Of a stretch of 64,000 bases of DNA, positions 35,615 to 44,463 are shown in pieces. The notes under the pieces are model-generated. The model had not been told where the DNA came from. It ran no database searches and saw only the letters and a list, made by a program, of their open reading frames with translations. Location of the stretch: contig CAVUFH010000003.1 in NCBI GenBank assembly GCA_963740835.1, positions 1,116,001 through 1,180,000 on the forward strand, in the 5' to 3' direction. Positions within the stretch are counted from its first letter, which is position 1. Each line of letters begins with the position of its first letter. A program made the translations under genes and the position numbers. The stretch comes from CAVUFH01 sp963740835. GTDB taxonomy: Bacteria; Actinomycetota; Acidimicrobiia; IMCC26256; PALSA-610.

Positions 35615-36446
35615 CCCGCTGACGATCGCGCACGAACCCGGCGTCAAGAAACCGGATCCGATCCTCGTCGTCGCCGGAGTGCGCCGGACCTTCGGCGGTC
35701 TGCTCGCTGTCGACGTCGATCACCTGGAGATCCAGCGCAACACGATCACCGCACTGATCGGTCCGAACGGCGCCGGCAAGACCACGCTGTTCAACCTGCT
35801 CACCGGCTTCGACAACCCTGACGGCGGGACGTGGCAGTTCGACGGCGTCGAACTCGCCGGCCGGCGCGCGTATCGCATCGCCCGCTCCGGAATGGTCCGG
35901 ACGTTCCAGCTCACGAAGGCGTTGTCCCGGCTCACCGTGCTCGACAACATGCTCCTCGCCGCGCCCGAACAGCGCGGCGAACGTCTCCTCCCTGCGCTCG
36001 GTCGCCGGTGGCGCCGCCAGGAACGGGCGAACGAGCAGCGCGCACTCGACCTGCTGACGCGCTATCAGCTTCACGACAAGCGCAACGACCACGCGGGCAC
36101 GCTTTCGGGCGGCCAGCGCAAGCTGCTCGAGATGGCGCGCGCGCTGATGGTCGATCCGCAGCTCGTGATGCTCGACGAACCGATGGCCGGAGTGAACCCC
36201 GCGCTCGTGCAGTCCCTGCTCGAGCACATCCGTGAGCTGCGTGACGAAGGGCGGACCGTCGTGTTCGTCGAGCACGACATGGACGTCGTCATGAACATCA
36301 GCGACTGGGTCGTGTGCATGGCGCAAGGGCAGGTGATCGCCGAGGCGCCGCCGGCCGCGATCGTGACCGACGAGTCGGTGATCGACGCGTACCTCGGCAC
36401 CCATCACGGCGAGCGCCCCGGTACGACGCGAGGCGGTGCGACGTGA
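35607..36446 (+). CDS. livG: Branched-chain amino acid-type ABC ATPase LivG
   Basis: 279 residues with Walker A GPNGAGKTT, LivG-type insertion GSVARSGMVRTFQLTKALSRLTVLDN (RTFQ motif), signature LSGGQRKLLEMARALM, Walker B LVMLDEPMAGVNP and VFVEHDMDVVM. The C-terminus ends in the LivG tail VIDAYLGTHHG. GTG start at 35607 overlaps livM; stop overlaps livF (GTGA). A conserved part of the livHMGF order. Confidence 0.93.
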   Translation: MSSPLTIAHEPGVKKPDPILVVAGVRRTFGGLLAVDVDHLEIQRNTITALIGPNGAGKTTLFNLLTGFDNPDGGTWQFDGVELAGRRAYRIARSGMVRTFQLTKALSRLTVLDNMLLAAPEQRGERLLPALGRRWRRQERANEQRALDLLTRYQLHDKRNDHAGTLSGGQRKLLEMARALMVDPQLVMLDEPMAGVNPALVQSLLEHIRELRDEGRTVVFVEHDMDVVMNISDWVVCMAQGQVIAEAPPAAIVTDESVIDAYLGTHHGERPGTTRGGAT

Positions 36447-37165
36447 GCCTCTTCGTCGCGGAGGAGGTCGTCGCCGGGTACATCCCGGGTGTCGACATCC
36501 TGCACGGGAGCAACCTCGTCGTCGACGAAGGTGAGCTCGTCGGCATCATCGGGCCGAACGGTGCGGGGAAGTCCACGCTGCTCAAGGCCATGTTCGGTCT
36601 GGTACCGGTGCGTTCCGGCCGAGTGATGCTGCGCGGTGAGGACATCACCCGGGCGCGGGCCAACGACCTCGTCGAGCGGGGTGTTGGTTACGTGCCGCAG
36701 GTCCGCAATGTGTTCGCGACGATGACAGTCGACGACAATCTCCGCATGGGCGCGTACTTGCGGCCCAAGGAGTTCCGAGACCGTCGGGACCGGGTGATCG
36801 CGCTGCTGCCGCGCCTCGGCGAGCGCATCAAGCAGCGCGCGGGATCGTTGTCCGGGGGTGAGCGCCAGATGCTCGCCATGGCGCGCGCGCTGATGATGGA
36901 GCTGTCGGTGCTGTTGCTCGATGAGCCGTCGGCCGGCCTCTCCCCGATGATGCAGGACGACGTGTTCGACCGCATCGCGAGCATCAACCGCACCGGGGTG
37001 TCGGTGCTGATGGTCGAGCAGAACGCGCGCCGTTGCCTCGAGATCGCCGACCGCGGCTACGTGCTCGACCAGGGCCGCAACGCGTACGAAGGCACCGGCG
37101 GTGACCTGCTCGCAGACCCGAAGGTCATCGAGCTGTACCTCGGCACCCTCGCCCAGGTCGACTAG
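36443..37165 (+). CDS. livF: Branched-chain amino acid-type ABC ATPase LivF
   Basis: 240 residues, Walker A GPNGAGKST, LivF motif YVPQVRNVFATMTVDDNL, signature LSGGERQMLAMARALMM, Walker B VLLLDEPSAGLSP and VEQNARRCLEIADRGYVLDQG. GTG at 36443 overlaps the livG stop; the longer frame from 36314 is spurious. It ends the permease operon before the hairpin at 37192. Confidence 0.92.
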   Translation: MSLFVAEEVVAGYIPGVDILHGSNLVVDEGELVGIIGPNGAGKSTLLKAMFGLVPVRSGRVMLRGEDITRARANDLVERGVGYVPQVRNVFATMTVDDNLRMGAYLRPKEFRDRRDRVIALLPRLGERIKQRAGSLSGGERQMLAMARALMMELSVLLLDEPSAGLSPMMQDDVFDRIASINRTGVSVLMVEQNARRCLEIADRGYVLDQGRNAYEGTGGDLLADPKVIELYLGTLAQVD

Positions 37166-37191
37166 CCCCGAGCACGCCGCGCCGAAAAGAC

Positions 37192-37217
37192 GAGCCCCGG
37201 GCCGCAGCCCGGGGCTC
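37192..37217. terminator. Bidirectional terminator between livF and livK
   Basis: Perfect 11-bp arms GAGCCCCGGGC and GCCCGGGGCTC flank a CGCA loop. On the minus strand the stem is followed by GTCTTTT, a short U tract, so it best terminates the livK message, while also closing livF. Confidence 0.75.
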
Positions 37218-37244
37218 GCTGCCTGTCTTGCCTTGCCTTTCGAC

Positions 37245-38564
37245 TCAGCTGTTCTCGTTGATGGTGATCTGCGGGACACCCTCGATGTTCGAGTTCGACG
37301 CGTCCGCGTTGTACTGCCAGACGTCGTACACACCCGACGTCGGTTCACCGACCTTCGAGAGATCCACCGACCCCGACGCACCGTCGTAGTCGATGTCGGT
37401 GCCGGCCTTCAGCAGCGCGAGGCAGTCCGCGTAGGTCTGGCACTTGGTGCCGTCCTGGCTGACCTCGAGCATCTTGTCCCTGATCTTCGCAGGATCGTCC
37501 GACCCGGCTGCCTGTGCACTCAGCGCGAGCAACATCGTGCAGTCGTAGTAGTACGACGAGAAGATCGTGTCGTTGCCCGTCGCCGCATACTTCGCGATGA
37601 ACGGGTGGGTGACACCTGCAGGCGCCGCGGCGGGCGCGGTGCCCTTGATGCCTGCGATGACGCCCGGGTTCGAGGCGTCGACCGACGCGCCGAACTTCGA
37701 GCTCTGCATGCCGTCGGCGGTGTAGATCTGGATCTTGTCCGGACCGACGTTCTGGGCGATCATCTCCTTCACGATCTTGGCGCCGTCGTCGTTGAACCCG
37801 ATGATGACCACCGAGTCCGGACCCGCCGCGACGACCTTGCTCACGTCAGAGTTGAAGTCGGACGCGGCCGGGTCGTACGCCGAGTTGATGACGACATCGG
37901 CACCACCGTCGGTGAGCGCCTTCTCCAACGAGTCCGCGAACCCGGTGCCGTAGGAGTCGTTCCGGGCGAGGATCGCGGGCTTCGTCTTGTTGTCGCTCAA
38001 GACGAGCTGCGCGAGCGCCGGGCCCTGGAACTTGTCCGGCGGGGCGGTGCGGAAGTAGAAGCCGTCGTCCTTGGCCGTGCTCAGCGCGGCCGACGTGTTG
38101 GAACCCGAGCACGTCGTGACGCCCGCGCTCGCGACCTTGTCGACGATGCCTTCCATCGTGCCCGACGATGCCGGCCCGACGATCACGTCCGCCTTGTCGG
38201 AGTTCAGCAAGGTGTCGAGCCCTTGCGCGGCGACGTCCGGCGAGGTGCCGTCGTCGGCGTCCTTGAGGACGACCGGTTTGCCGTTCACGCCGCCGGCCGC
38301 GTTGATCTCGTCGATCGCCATCGTGACGGGCACGTGCAGCGCGTCGAAGATGACGGCGAGGTCACCGGACTGCGGCATGAGCGCGCCGACCGTGAGCGTC
38401 CCGTCGACGTTGCCGCGGTCGGCGGCCTTGGGCGTCGTTGTGGTGGATGCCGAGCTCGCGCTGTCGTCGTCGTCACCGCCACACGCCGCGAGGGCGATGG
38501 CCAGTGCGCTCACGACGGCGACGAGCGTGAGCCATTGATGTTTCGTCGTACGGGCTTTCCGCAT
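37245..38564 (-). CDS. ABC transporter substrate-binding lipoprotein (LivK/amide-type periplasmic-binding fold)
   Basis: 439 residues, type I periplasmic-binding fold. Signal peptide with lipobox ALAAC (Cys about residue 28) then acidic-Ser linker GGDDDDSAS. Mature part begins TLTVGALMPQSGDLAVIFDAL, with a hinge GTSPDVAAQGLDTLL and later SAYDPAASDFNSDVSKVV. Convergent with livHMGF, separated by the terminator, so it is likely the binding protein of that transporter. Ligand is not identified. ATG at 38564; RBS GTAGGAACG upstream. Confidence 0.88.
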   Translation of the reverse strand: MRKARTTKHQWLTLVAVVSALAIALAACGGDDDDSASSASTTTTPKAADRGNVDGTLTVGALMPQSGDLAVIFDALHVPVTMAIDEINAAGGVNGKPVVLKDADDGTSPDVAAQGLDTLLNSDKADVIVGPASSGTMEGIVDKVASAGVTTCSGSNTSAALSTAKDDGFYFRTAPPDKFQGPALAQLVLSDNKTKPAILARNDSYGTGFADSLEKALTDGGADVVINSAYDPAASDFNSDVSKVVAAGPDSVVIIGFNDDGAKIVKEMIAQNVGPDKIQIYTADGMQSSKFGASVDASNPGVIAGIKGTAPAAAPAGVTHPFIAKYAATGNDTIFSSYYYDCTMLLALSAQAAGSDDPAKIRDKMLEVSQDGTKCQTYADCLALLKAGTDIDYDGASGSVDLSKVGEPTSGVYDVWQYNADASNSNIEGVPQITINENS

Positions 38565-38651
38565 ACGTTCCTACCCCCGATTTTCCGGTCCCCAGTGGTG
38601 CAGATAACTGCGGAAACCTATCGCCACCCGCGGCGGATTGGACGTCAGGGC

Positions 38652-38657
38652 TAGATT
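38652..38657 (+). promoter_or_regulatory. -10 box TAGATT
   Basis: TAGATT sits 9 nt before the GTG at 38667, consistent with leaderless transcription of the small gene. Confidence 0.35.
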
Positions 38658-38666
38658 CTCGGGCTC

Positions 38667-38900
38667 GTGAGCCGTCCGAGTCGTTTCGAGCATCAGCGCT
38701 ACCTCGGCGACAAGCGTCGCCAGGTCGTCTACGACCTCGATCTCCTCGACACCGACGAGGAGGTGGCCGCCGCGGTCGAAGAGCTGCTCGCGTCGGAGCA
38801 GTTCCAGACCTTCGGGCCGGACACGCTCGCCGAGGCGCGGAACCGTCGTTACCGCCCGCACGCGTCGATCGCTCGCGCGATCGAGACCGCAAACGACTGA
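38667..38900 (+). CDS. Small conserved hypothetical protein (77 residues)
   Basis: A hydrophilic 77-residue protein starting (GTG) MSRPSRFEHQRYLGDKRRQVVYDL, with an acidic centre (LDTDEEVAAAVEELLASEQF) and basic tail. No recognised family. It lies 12 bp upstream of the amidohydrolase gene and is probably coupled to it. Coding quality (codon pattern, leaderless promoter) is good. Confidence 0.65.
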   Translation: MSRPSRFEHQRYLGDKRRQVVYDLDLLDTDEEVAAAVEELLASEQFQTFGPDTLAEARNRRYRPHASIARAIETAND

Positions 38901-38912
38901 CGCCGCGTCGCT

Positions 38913-39764
38913 GTGCCGCGCGCGATCGACTTCCACGTCCACCCGTCGACACCTGAGTACGTCGACGCAGCGATGGGCCACTTCGGGCCCGCGTGCGAGT
39001 CCTACTTTCACACGAAGCTCCCGCACCACCAGGTGCACGAGATGGCGGACGTGTTCCGAGCCGCGGACGTGCTCGGTGTGCTCCTCGCGTGGGACGCCGA
39101 GACCAACACCGGCCTTCCGCCCGTCAGCAACGACTTCGTCGCGCAGTGCGCGCGCGATCATCCCGACGCGTTCATCGGGTTCGCGTCGGTCGACCCGCTG
39201 AAGGGAGACGCCGCGGTCACGGAGCTCGAGCGCGCGGTGCGGATGCTCGGGCTGCGCGGCTGCAAGCTGCACCCGACTGCGCAGGGCTTCGTCCCCGACG
39301 ACCGCGCGGTGTACCCGATCTGGGAAGCCGCGTCCGAGCTGCGGATCCCGGTGCTCGTGCACACCGGCACCACCGGGCTCGGTGCGGGTCTCCCGGGTGG
39401 CGGCCGGCTGAAGCTCGACCCCTCGCGCCCGATCCACCTCGACGCGGTTGCGGCTGACTTCCCGGATCTCCAGATCGTCATGGCGCACCCCGCGTGGCCG
39501 TGGCAGGACGAGCAGCTCGCGATCGCGCTGCACAAGCCCAACACGTGGATCGACCTGTCGGGGTGGTCACCGCGGCGCTTCGCCCCGGACCTGGTCCGCA
39601 ACATCAAGGGTCCCTTGCGGGATCGGGTCCTGTTCGGGACCGACTACCCGTTCCTCACCCATGAGCAGTGGTTGCGTGCATGGGAGACGCTCGACATCCC
39701 CGACGACGTGAGCGAGCAGGTGCTCTACACGAACGCGGCGCGCCTGCTCGACGTCACTTCCTGA
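38913..39764 (+). CDS. Amidohydrolase-family metal-dependent hydrolase
   Basis: 283 residues, TIM-barrel amidohydrolase (Amidohydro_2). N-terminal metal pair IDFHVHPSTPEY, central KLHPTAQGFVPDD, VLVHTGTTGLG, a His in IVMAHPAWPW and catalytic Asp in LFGTDYPFLTHEQW. This matches the decarboxylase/hydrolase branch (ACMSD-like). GTG start at 38913. Substrate unknown; stop is 4 bp before a tandem-repeat array. Confidence 0.88.
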   Translation: MPRAIDFHVHPSTPEYVDAAMGHFGPACESYFHTKLPHHQVHEMADVFRAADVLGVLLAWDAETNTGLPPVSNDFVAQCARDHPDAFIGFASVDPLKGDAAVTELERAVRMLGLRGCKLHPTAQGFVPDDRAVYPIWEAASELRIPVLVHTGTTGLGAGLPGGGRLKLDPSRPIHLDAVAADFPDLQIVMAHPAWPWQDEQLAIALHKPNTWIDLSGWSPRRFAPDLVRNIKGPLRDRVLFGTDYPFLTHEQWLRAWETLDIPDDVSEQVLYTNAARLLDVTS

Positions 39765-39767
39765 GCA

Positions 39768-39904
39768 CTACTGCCACGCGTCGGCTGGTGCTACTGCCAC
39801 GCGTCGGCTGGTGCTACTGCCACGCGTCGGCTGGTGCTACTGCCACGCGTCGGCTGGTGCTACTGCCACGCGTCGGCTGGTGCTACTGCCACGCGTCGGC
39901 TGGT
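39768..39904. repeat. 23-bp tandem repeat, six units
   Basis: The unit CTACTGCCACGCGTCGGCTGG+TG repeats exactly six times (starts 39768, 39791, 39814, 39837, 39860, 39883), the last lacking its final base. The sixth copy is the 3' end of the DUF1802 gene on the minus strand, coding PADAWQ and its stop. So the array is five extra copies of a gene terminus sitting between two convergent genes. Confidence 0.95.
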
Positions 39905-40533
39905 AACGCGTCGCGAACGCCTTTGCGCTTCGCGGCGAACGCGACGTCGCTGAGGACGGGTTCGGACGCGATCATCGTCACATCCGGGAGGTCGACGAGC
40001 GGGACCCACGACGTGCAGCCGCCGTAGCTGGCGAGCCAAGGCAACGTGATCGGCTCGGTCAGCCGGTGGACGCGCAGGACGAGCACCCAGAGCGGGTCGC
40101 GGCGCTTCCACTTGAGGCGCGACTGCGCGTAGTCCTCGATCCACACCGACTTCGAGTCGAGCGCGGCGAGGTGCTCGGGCTCGGTGATCGTCGCGATGTC
40201 GGTGATGTCGGCCCAGGCCGACAGCGTGATCGCGCTGCCGACGGGCGCGGCGTCGGCGAGCTCGGTCCAGTGCCGGTACGCCGCCTTGAGCAGTTCGGGG
40301 CGCTGGTGCTCGGCCGTGGGGTACAACCACAGCCGGCGGGCCGGCACGTCGAAGTGGCGGCCGTCTTCACGGAGCCCGCCCTTGCGGAGGTCGACGATCT
40401 GCTCGCCTTCGAGGAGCGCGTGCACGACCGCAGCCCATTCCTTGAGCGCGGGGACGGCGATTTCATCTTCGATGCCGTGATCCCTGGTGCCGCGATCCCC
40501 GGTGTTGGGCCCGATGGGCGAGTTGCTGGTCAC
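39883..40533 (-). CDS. DUF1802 family protein
   Basis: 216 residues. Characteristic DUF1802 segments ALKEWAAVVHALLEGEQIVDLRKGGLREDGRHFDVPARRLWLYPTAEHQ are present near residue 30-75 (described in pieces). Function of the family is unknown. GTG start at 40533 with TATCCT 7 nt upstream. The stop and last six codons form the sixth unit of the tandem array at 39768. Divergent from the alpha/beta hydrolase. Confidence 0.85.
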   Translation of the reverse strand: MTSNSPIGPNTGDRGTRDHGIEDEIAVPALKEWAAVVHALLEGEQIVDLRKGGLREDGRHFDVPARRLWLYPTAEHQRPELLKAAYRHWTELADAAPVGSAITLSAWADITDIATITEPEHLAALDSKSVWIEDYAQSRLKWKRRDPLWVLVLRVHRLTEPITLPWLASYGGCTSWVPLVDLPDVTMIASEPVLSDVAFAAKRKGVRDALPADAWQ

Positions 40534-40540
40534 GCACGTC

Positions 40541-40546
40541 AGGATA
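40541..40546 (-). promoter_or_regulatory. -10 box TATCCT for the DUF1802 gene
   Basis: Minus-strand TATCCT, 7 nt before the GTG at 40533; leaderless spacing. Confidence 0.4.
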
Positions 40547-40553
40547 GGACTCG

Positions 40554-41318
40554 ATGGTAACGACGGTCGGCGGCGTCGAGGAGATCATCTCGGAAGGCCT
40601 GCGGCTCGGTGCGCACTTCTCGCGCCCCGTCGGCATGGCGCGCGTTCCGGGGCTCATCGTGTTGCCCGGCTTCCCCCGTGGGCAGGGCGCGGCCGCGACC
40701 GTCGGCAACACGTACGCGAGCCTCGCCGACCGCATCTCGCGCGAGGCGGGCTGGGCCGCGCTGACGTTCACGATGCGCGGCACGGGCACGTCCGAGGGCG
40801 ACTTCTCCATCGAGGGCTGGTTGGCCGACGTGCGCGCCGCGATCGACGCGATGCACGCCCGCACCGATCTCACCGGCGTATGGCTCGCAGGGTTCCGCCT
40901 CGGTGGCTCCCTCGCCATCGTCGCGGCCGCGCACGACCAACGCGTTCGCGGGCTCGCCAGCTTCTCCGCGCCTGCGTCGCTCAAGACGTGGGTCGACGAT
41001 CCCGCGTGGTTCCTCGAGTACGCGCGCCGCACCGGTGTGTTGCGCAACCCCGAGTACCCAGCGGATCCCGTGCGGTGGATCCGCGCGATCGCGAACCTCG
41101 ACATCCTCGACGCCGCTCGACGCATCGCGCCCCGGCCGTGGTTGCTCGTGCACGGGTCGGATGACGACGTCGTGCCGGTCGAGGACGCGCGCCGATTGCA
41201 CGACGCCAGCGGCGACTGCATCGAGATGCGCATCGTGCCGAACGGACCGCACCGCCTCCGTCACGACCCGCGCGCCATCGCCGCGCTCCTCGGCTGGCTG
41301 GACCGCCAGGGCCCGTAA
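40554..41318 (+). CDS. Alpha/beta hydrolase-fold protein lacking the nucleophilic Ser
   Basis: 254 residues, alpha/beta hydrolase (S33-like/dienelactone-type). The oxyanion region LPGFPRGQGAA and acid/His regions HGSDDDVVPVEDARRL and PNGPHRLRHDPRA are conserved, but the nucleophile elbow reads AGFRLGGSLAI: the position of Ser in GxSxG is Arg (CGC, one base from AGC). Either a pseudo-enzyme or a base error. ATG start at 40554, 20 bp from the divergent DUF1802 gene. Substrate unknown. Confidence 0.75.
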   Translation: MVTTVGGVEEIISEGLRLGAHFSRPVGMARVPGLIVLPGFPRGQGAAATVGNTYASLADRISREAGWAALTFTMRGTGTSEGDFSIEGWLADVRAAIDAMHARTDLTGVWLAGFRLGGSLAIVAAAHDQRVRGLASFSAPASLKTWVDDPAWFLEYARRTGVLRNPEYPADPVRWIRAIANLDILDAARRIAPRPWLLVHGSDDDVVPVEDARRLHDASGDCIEMRIVPNGPHRLRHDPRAIAALLGWLDRQGP

Positions 41319-41334
41319 CGCGCTTGCCGTGTGC

Positions 41335-42231
41335 TCACCCGCGAGCGGCGGTGAGCACGTCGCCCAGCGTCTGGGCCAGCGTGTACTCGGGTTGCCACCC
41401 GGTCGTCGCGTGGATCTTGGTGGGGTCCCCCACGAGGCGCGGGATGTCGACCGGGCGCACGAGGTCGGGGTCCTGGACGAGCCGGAGCGGCCGCCGCGCG
41501 TGCGAGAGGAGCTCGTCGGCCATGTCCGCGACGGACACGCCCCGTCCGGAGCAGACGTTGTACACCTCGCCCGGATCGCCGTGCTCGGCGAGGAGCCGGT
41601 ACGCGCGCACGATGTCGCGCACGTCGTTGAGGTCTCGAACGGGTTCGACCGAGCCGATCGGGATCTCGTCGGTGCCGTCGCGTTCGGCCGCCGCGATGCG
41701 GTTCGCCAGCGCGGCGACGAGGAAGTTCGGTGACTGACCCGGGCCCGTGTGGTTGAACGCGCGCACGCGAATGGTTTCGAGGCCGCTTCCGAGCCAGGCC
41801 TGGAGCGCGAGATACGACGCCGCGACCTTGCTGGCCGCGTAAGGCGACACCGGACGCAACGGCGCGTCCTCGCGCAGGGGGAGGTCCTCGGGGGCAACGA
41901 GTCCGTACTCCTCGGCGCTGCCGATCACGACGACGCGATGCACCGCGGCGGCGCGACTCGCGTCGAGGACGTTGGCAGTGCCCTCGATGTTGACACGCAG
42001 GACGCGCGCAGGTGCGGAGAAGGACTGCCCGACGTGCGTGAACGCGGCGAGGTGGTAGACGATCTCGGGCCGAACCTTGGCGATCCGCTCGTGCACCGAC
42101 TCTCGATCGGTGATGTCCAACGGTTCGCGCCCCGACCGATCCGACGCGACGACATCGTCGCCGCTCGCATGCAGGTGGGCGATGAGATGCGGACCCGCGA
42201 ACCCGTTCGCGCCGGTGACGAATGCCTTCAC
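41335..42231 (-). CDS. NAD-dependent NDP-sugar epimerase/reductase (GMD/RMD-like)
   Basis: 298 residues, extended SDR. Rossmann loop GANGFAGPHL (about 7-16), LDITDRESV, VYHLAAFTHVGQSF, catalytic YAASK (about 137-141) and the substrate region RAFNHTGPGQSPNFLV, typical of GDP-mannose dehydratase/4-keto-6-deoxymannose reductase relatives. It would make a deoxysugar nucleotide for the adjacent GT4 enzymes. GTG at 42231 overlaps the stop of the upstream GT4 (GTGA). Last gene of the minus-strand operon. Confidence 0.85.
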   Translation of the reverse strand: MKAFVTGANGFAGPHLIAHLHASGDDVVASDRSGREPLDITDRESVHERIAKVRPEIVYHLAAFTHVGQSFSAPARVLRVNIEGTANVLDASRAAAVHRVVVIGSAEEYGLVAPEDLPLREDAPLRPVSPYAASKVAASYLALQAWLGSGLETIRVRAFNHTGPGQSPNFLVAALANRIAAAERDGTDEIPIGSVEPVRDLNDVRDIVRAYRLLAEHGDPGEVYNVCSGRGVSVADMADELLSHARRPLRLVQDPDLVRPVDIPRLVGDPTKIHATTGWQPEYTLAQTLGDVLTAARG

Positions 42232-43355
42232 GCGGCGACTCGCGCCGCGGCACGCGCGTAGACCTCGAGGTGCTGGTCGATCGAGCGCGCCCAGGTGAAG
42301 CCGCGTGCTTGCAGCGGCCCGGCGCGGCGCAGCGCGGCCGCGAGCGAGTCGTCCGCGATGATCGCCCGCAGGGCCGCGGCGAGCGCGATGTGGTCGTGGA
42401 CGGGCACGATGCGCGCCGCGGTGCCCGCCACCTCGGCGAGCGCGGAGCCGGCGGTGGTGACGAGCGGGGCGCCACACGCGAGCGCTTCGAGCGCGGGGAC
42501 ACCGAAGCCCTCCTCGAACGACGGGTACACCACGGCCTGCGCCCGCCGGTACAGCGCTGGGACGACGTCGTCGTCCACGTACCCAGTGCGGACGATGTGC
42601 GTCGCGGCGCCGCTGTTCGTGATCGCGGCGCGGATCTGGTCGACGCCCCATCCGTCGCCGCCCACGAGCGCGAGCCTTAGGTCGGGGTGGTCGTGGGTGA
42701 GCGGCGCGAACGCGGCGACGAGGGTGGGCACGTCCTTCCGTGGTTCGAGCGTGCCGACGAACCCGACGTACGGCGCGGTGATCCCGTGCGCGGCCAGCAG
42801 CTGGTGGTCCGTGGCCGGATCGCCGTCCGGGCGGAAGCGGTCGTGATCGACGCCGTGCCGCGCGACGGTGACCCGCCCCGGCGGCGGCGCGATCGCGGCG
42901 AGCCGGTTCGCGGTGAACTCCGACACGCAGACGATCTCGGTGGCGCGACGCGCGCTCGCCTTGATCATGCGGCGGAAGTACGGGACCTTCGTGCGCTCGT
43001 GCCACTCGGGATGGTCGAAGAACGTGAGATCGTGCACCGTCACGACGGTCGGGATCGGCGCGCGCAGTGGCATCGTGTAGTGCGGGCCGTGCCACACGTC
43101 GGCATCGACCCGGCGCGCGAGCTTCGGCGCGCTGGTCTGTTCCCACACGATCCGGCCCAGGCGGTCGTTCGGTGCCGCCGGGTGGAGCGTCGCGCCCGGC
43201 GCCAGCGTGGCCCACCGGTCGGTGTCGTCCACCCGAACGGCGAGATGCAATTCCACCTCGCGCCGGCGGGCAAGGCCCGATGCGAGCGCGACCGTGTACA
43301 CGCCGGCACCGGCCGGGCGCGCCGGAACCGCGGAGACGTCGAGCAGCACGCGCAC
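42228..43355 (-). CDS. Family 4 glycosyltransferase
   Basis: 375 residues, GT-B. MRVLLDVSAVPARPAGAGVY starts the acceptor domain, VGFVGTLEPRKDVPTLVAAF the donor domain, with YPSFEEGFGVPALEALACGAPLV (E-x7-E) at the nucleotide-sugar site. One of three consecutive GT4 genes with closely related sequences, suggesting successive sugar additions. GTG start. Cytoplasmic side of the membrane. Confidence 0.88.
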   Translation of the reverse strand: MRVLLDVSAVPARPAGAGVYTVALASGLARRREVELHLAVRVDDTDRWATLAPGATLHPAAPNDRLGRIVWEQTSAPKLARRVDADVWHGPHYTMPLRAPIPTVVTVHDLTFFDHPEWHERTKVPYFRRMIKASARRATEIVCVSEFTANRLAAIAPPPGRVTVARHGVDHDRFRPDGDPATDHQLLAAHGITAPYVGFVGTLEPRKDVPTLVAAFAPLTHDHPDLRLALVGGDGWGVDQIRAAITNSGAATHIVRTGYVDDDVVPALYRRAQAVVYPSFEEGFGVPALEALACGAPLVTTAGSALAEVAGTAARIVPVHDHIALAAALRAIIADDSLAAALRRAGPLQARGFTWARSIDQHLEVYARAAARVAA

Positions 43356-43371
43356 GGCCGCAGTCTAGGAG

Positions 43372-44463
43372 TCAACGTTGTTGCAACTCCCGGGCCACTG
43401 CGAGTCGGAACGCGTCGACGTGGGCCCGAGCCGATGCTTCCCACGTCAACGTCGCGGCGCGTCGCGGCCCGCGGTCTCGCAGTTGCGATCGCAGCGCGTC
43501 GTCGTCGACGACGGTCTCGATCGCGCGCGTGAGTGCAGAGACATCGCCGGGCGGGAACAGGAGTCCGGCGTCGCCGACGACTTCGGTGAGCGCAGAATCG
43601 TCGGCGGCGACGACCGGTGCGCCCCGCGCGAGCGCTTCCAGCGCCGGCAGGCCGAACCCTTCGTAGCGCGACGCGATGACGCAGGCTTCGGCGCGCCGGT
43701 ACAGCGAGTCGACGGCGCGCCACGGCATCGGCCCGAGCACGCGTACGCCCGGCTGGTCCAGGCCGGCGACCTCGCCCCACCCGGCTGGCCCGACGACGAG
43801 CAATTCGAGGTTCGGTCGCGTCGCGCGGAGGCGTTGCAGCGCGGCGACGATCGTCGGGAGATCCTTGCGCGGCTCGACGGTGCCGACGGTGAGCAGGTAC
43901 GGGTCGCGCACGCCCAGGTAGGCGACCGTCGCGTCGATCTCATCATCGTCCCGCACGACGGGCGCGTTCACGCCGAGCGGCGCGACGACGACACCCTCGG
44001 GTTCGAATCCCTCACGTATGAGCTCGACCCGGGTGAACGCCGACGGTGCGAGCACCAGCGCGGCGTGGTTGCGCGCGATCTCGAGGCCGCGTCGATGGAA
44101 GCTCGCGCCGCGCCTCGTCGTGTTCTCGGGCACGCGGAGGAACGCGATGTCGTGGATCGTGACCGCCAGCGGTGTCCCGCGTACCGGCGGGACTGCCAGG
44201 CTGGGAGCGTGCACTACATCGGCGTCGATGCGGACGGCCGGGCGCCGGGCCCGGTTCCAGAGCTCGTAGCGCGCGCTGCCGTGCGGGAAGCCGAGGTCGA
44301 TCCAGGGAACGCGCGGCGGCGCGTTGCGCGGACGGGCGCCCGCCGCGAACGCGATCGGTTCGGCGCCCGTGTTCGGGAGCCGCTCGAGCAGTTCCCGCAC
44401 GTAGCGGCCGATGCCGCCTGGAACCGGTTGCAGCAACTGCCCGGCGTGGCACGCGACTCTCAT
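43372..44463 (-). CDS. Family 4 glycosyltransferase
   Basis: 363 residues, second of the trio. MRVACHAGQLLQPVPGGIGRYVRELL has the GGIGRY acceptor loop; donor domain with LLTVGTVEPRKDLPTIVAAL and SRYEGFGLPALEALARGAPVV. ATG at 44461-44463 lies within the first unit of a 20-bp repeat that separates it from the upstream gene by two repeated units, rather than the direct ATGA overlap normal in this operon. Confidence 0.88.
   Translation of the reverse strand: MRVACHAGQLLQPVPGGIGRYVRELLERLPNTGAEPIAFAAGARPRNAPPRVPWIDLGFPHGSARYELWNRARRPAVRIDADVVHAPSLAVPPVRGTPLAVTIHDIAFLRVPENTTRRGASFHRRGLEIARNHAALVLAPSAFTRVELIREGFEPEGVVVAPLGVNAPVVRDDDEIDATVAYLGVRDPYLLTVGTVEPRKDLPTIVAALQRLRATRPNLELLVVGPAGWGEVAGLDQPGVRVLGPMPWRAVDSLYRRAEACVIASRYEGFGLPALEALARGAPVVAADDSALTEVVGDAGLLFPPGDVSALTRAIETVVDDDALRSQLRDRGPRRAATLTWEASARAHVDAFRLAVARELQQR

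Noticed and set aside
39768..39904. Possible CRISPR array from regular 23-bp spacing
   Set aside because: Repeats are immediately adjacent with no spacers and one copy is the 3' end of a gene, so it is a simple tandem repeat.
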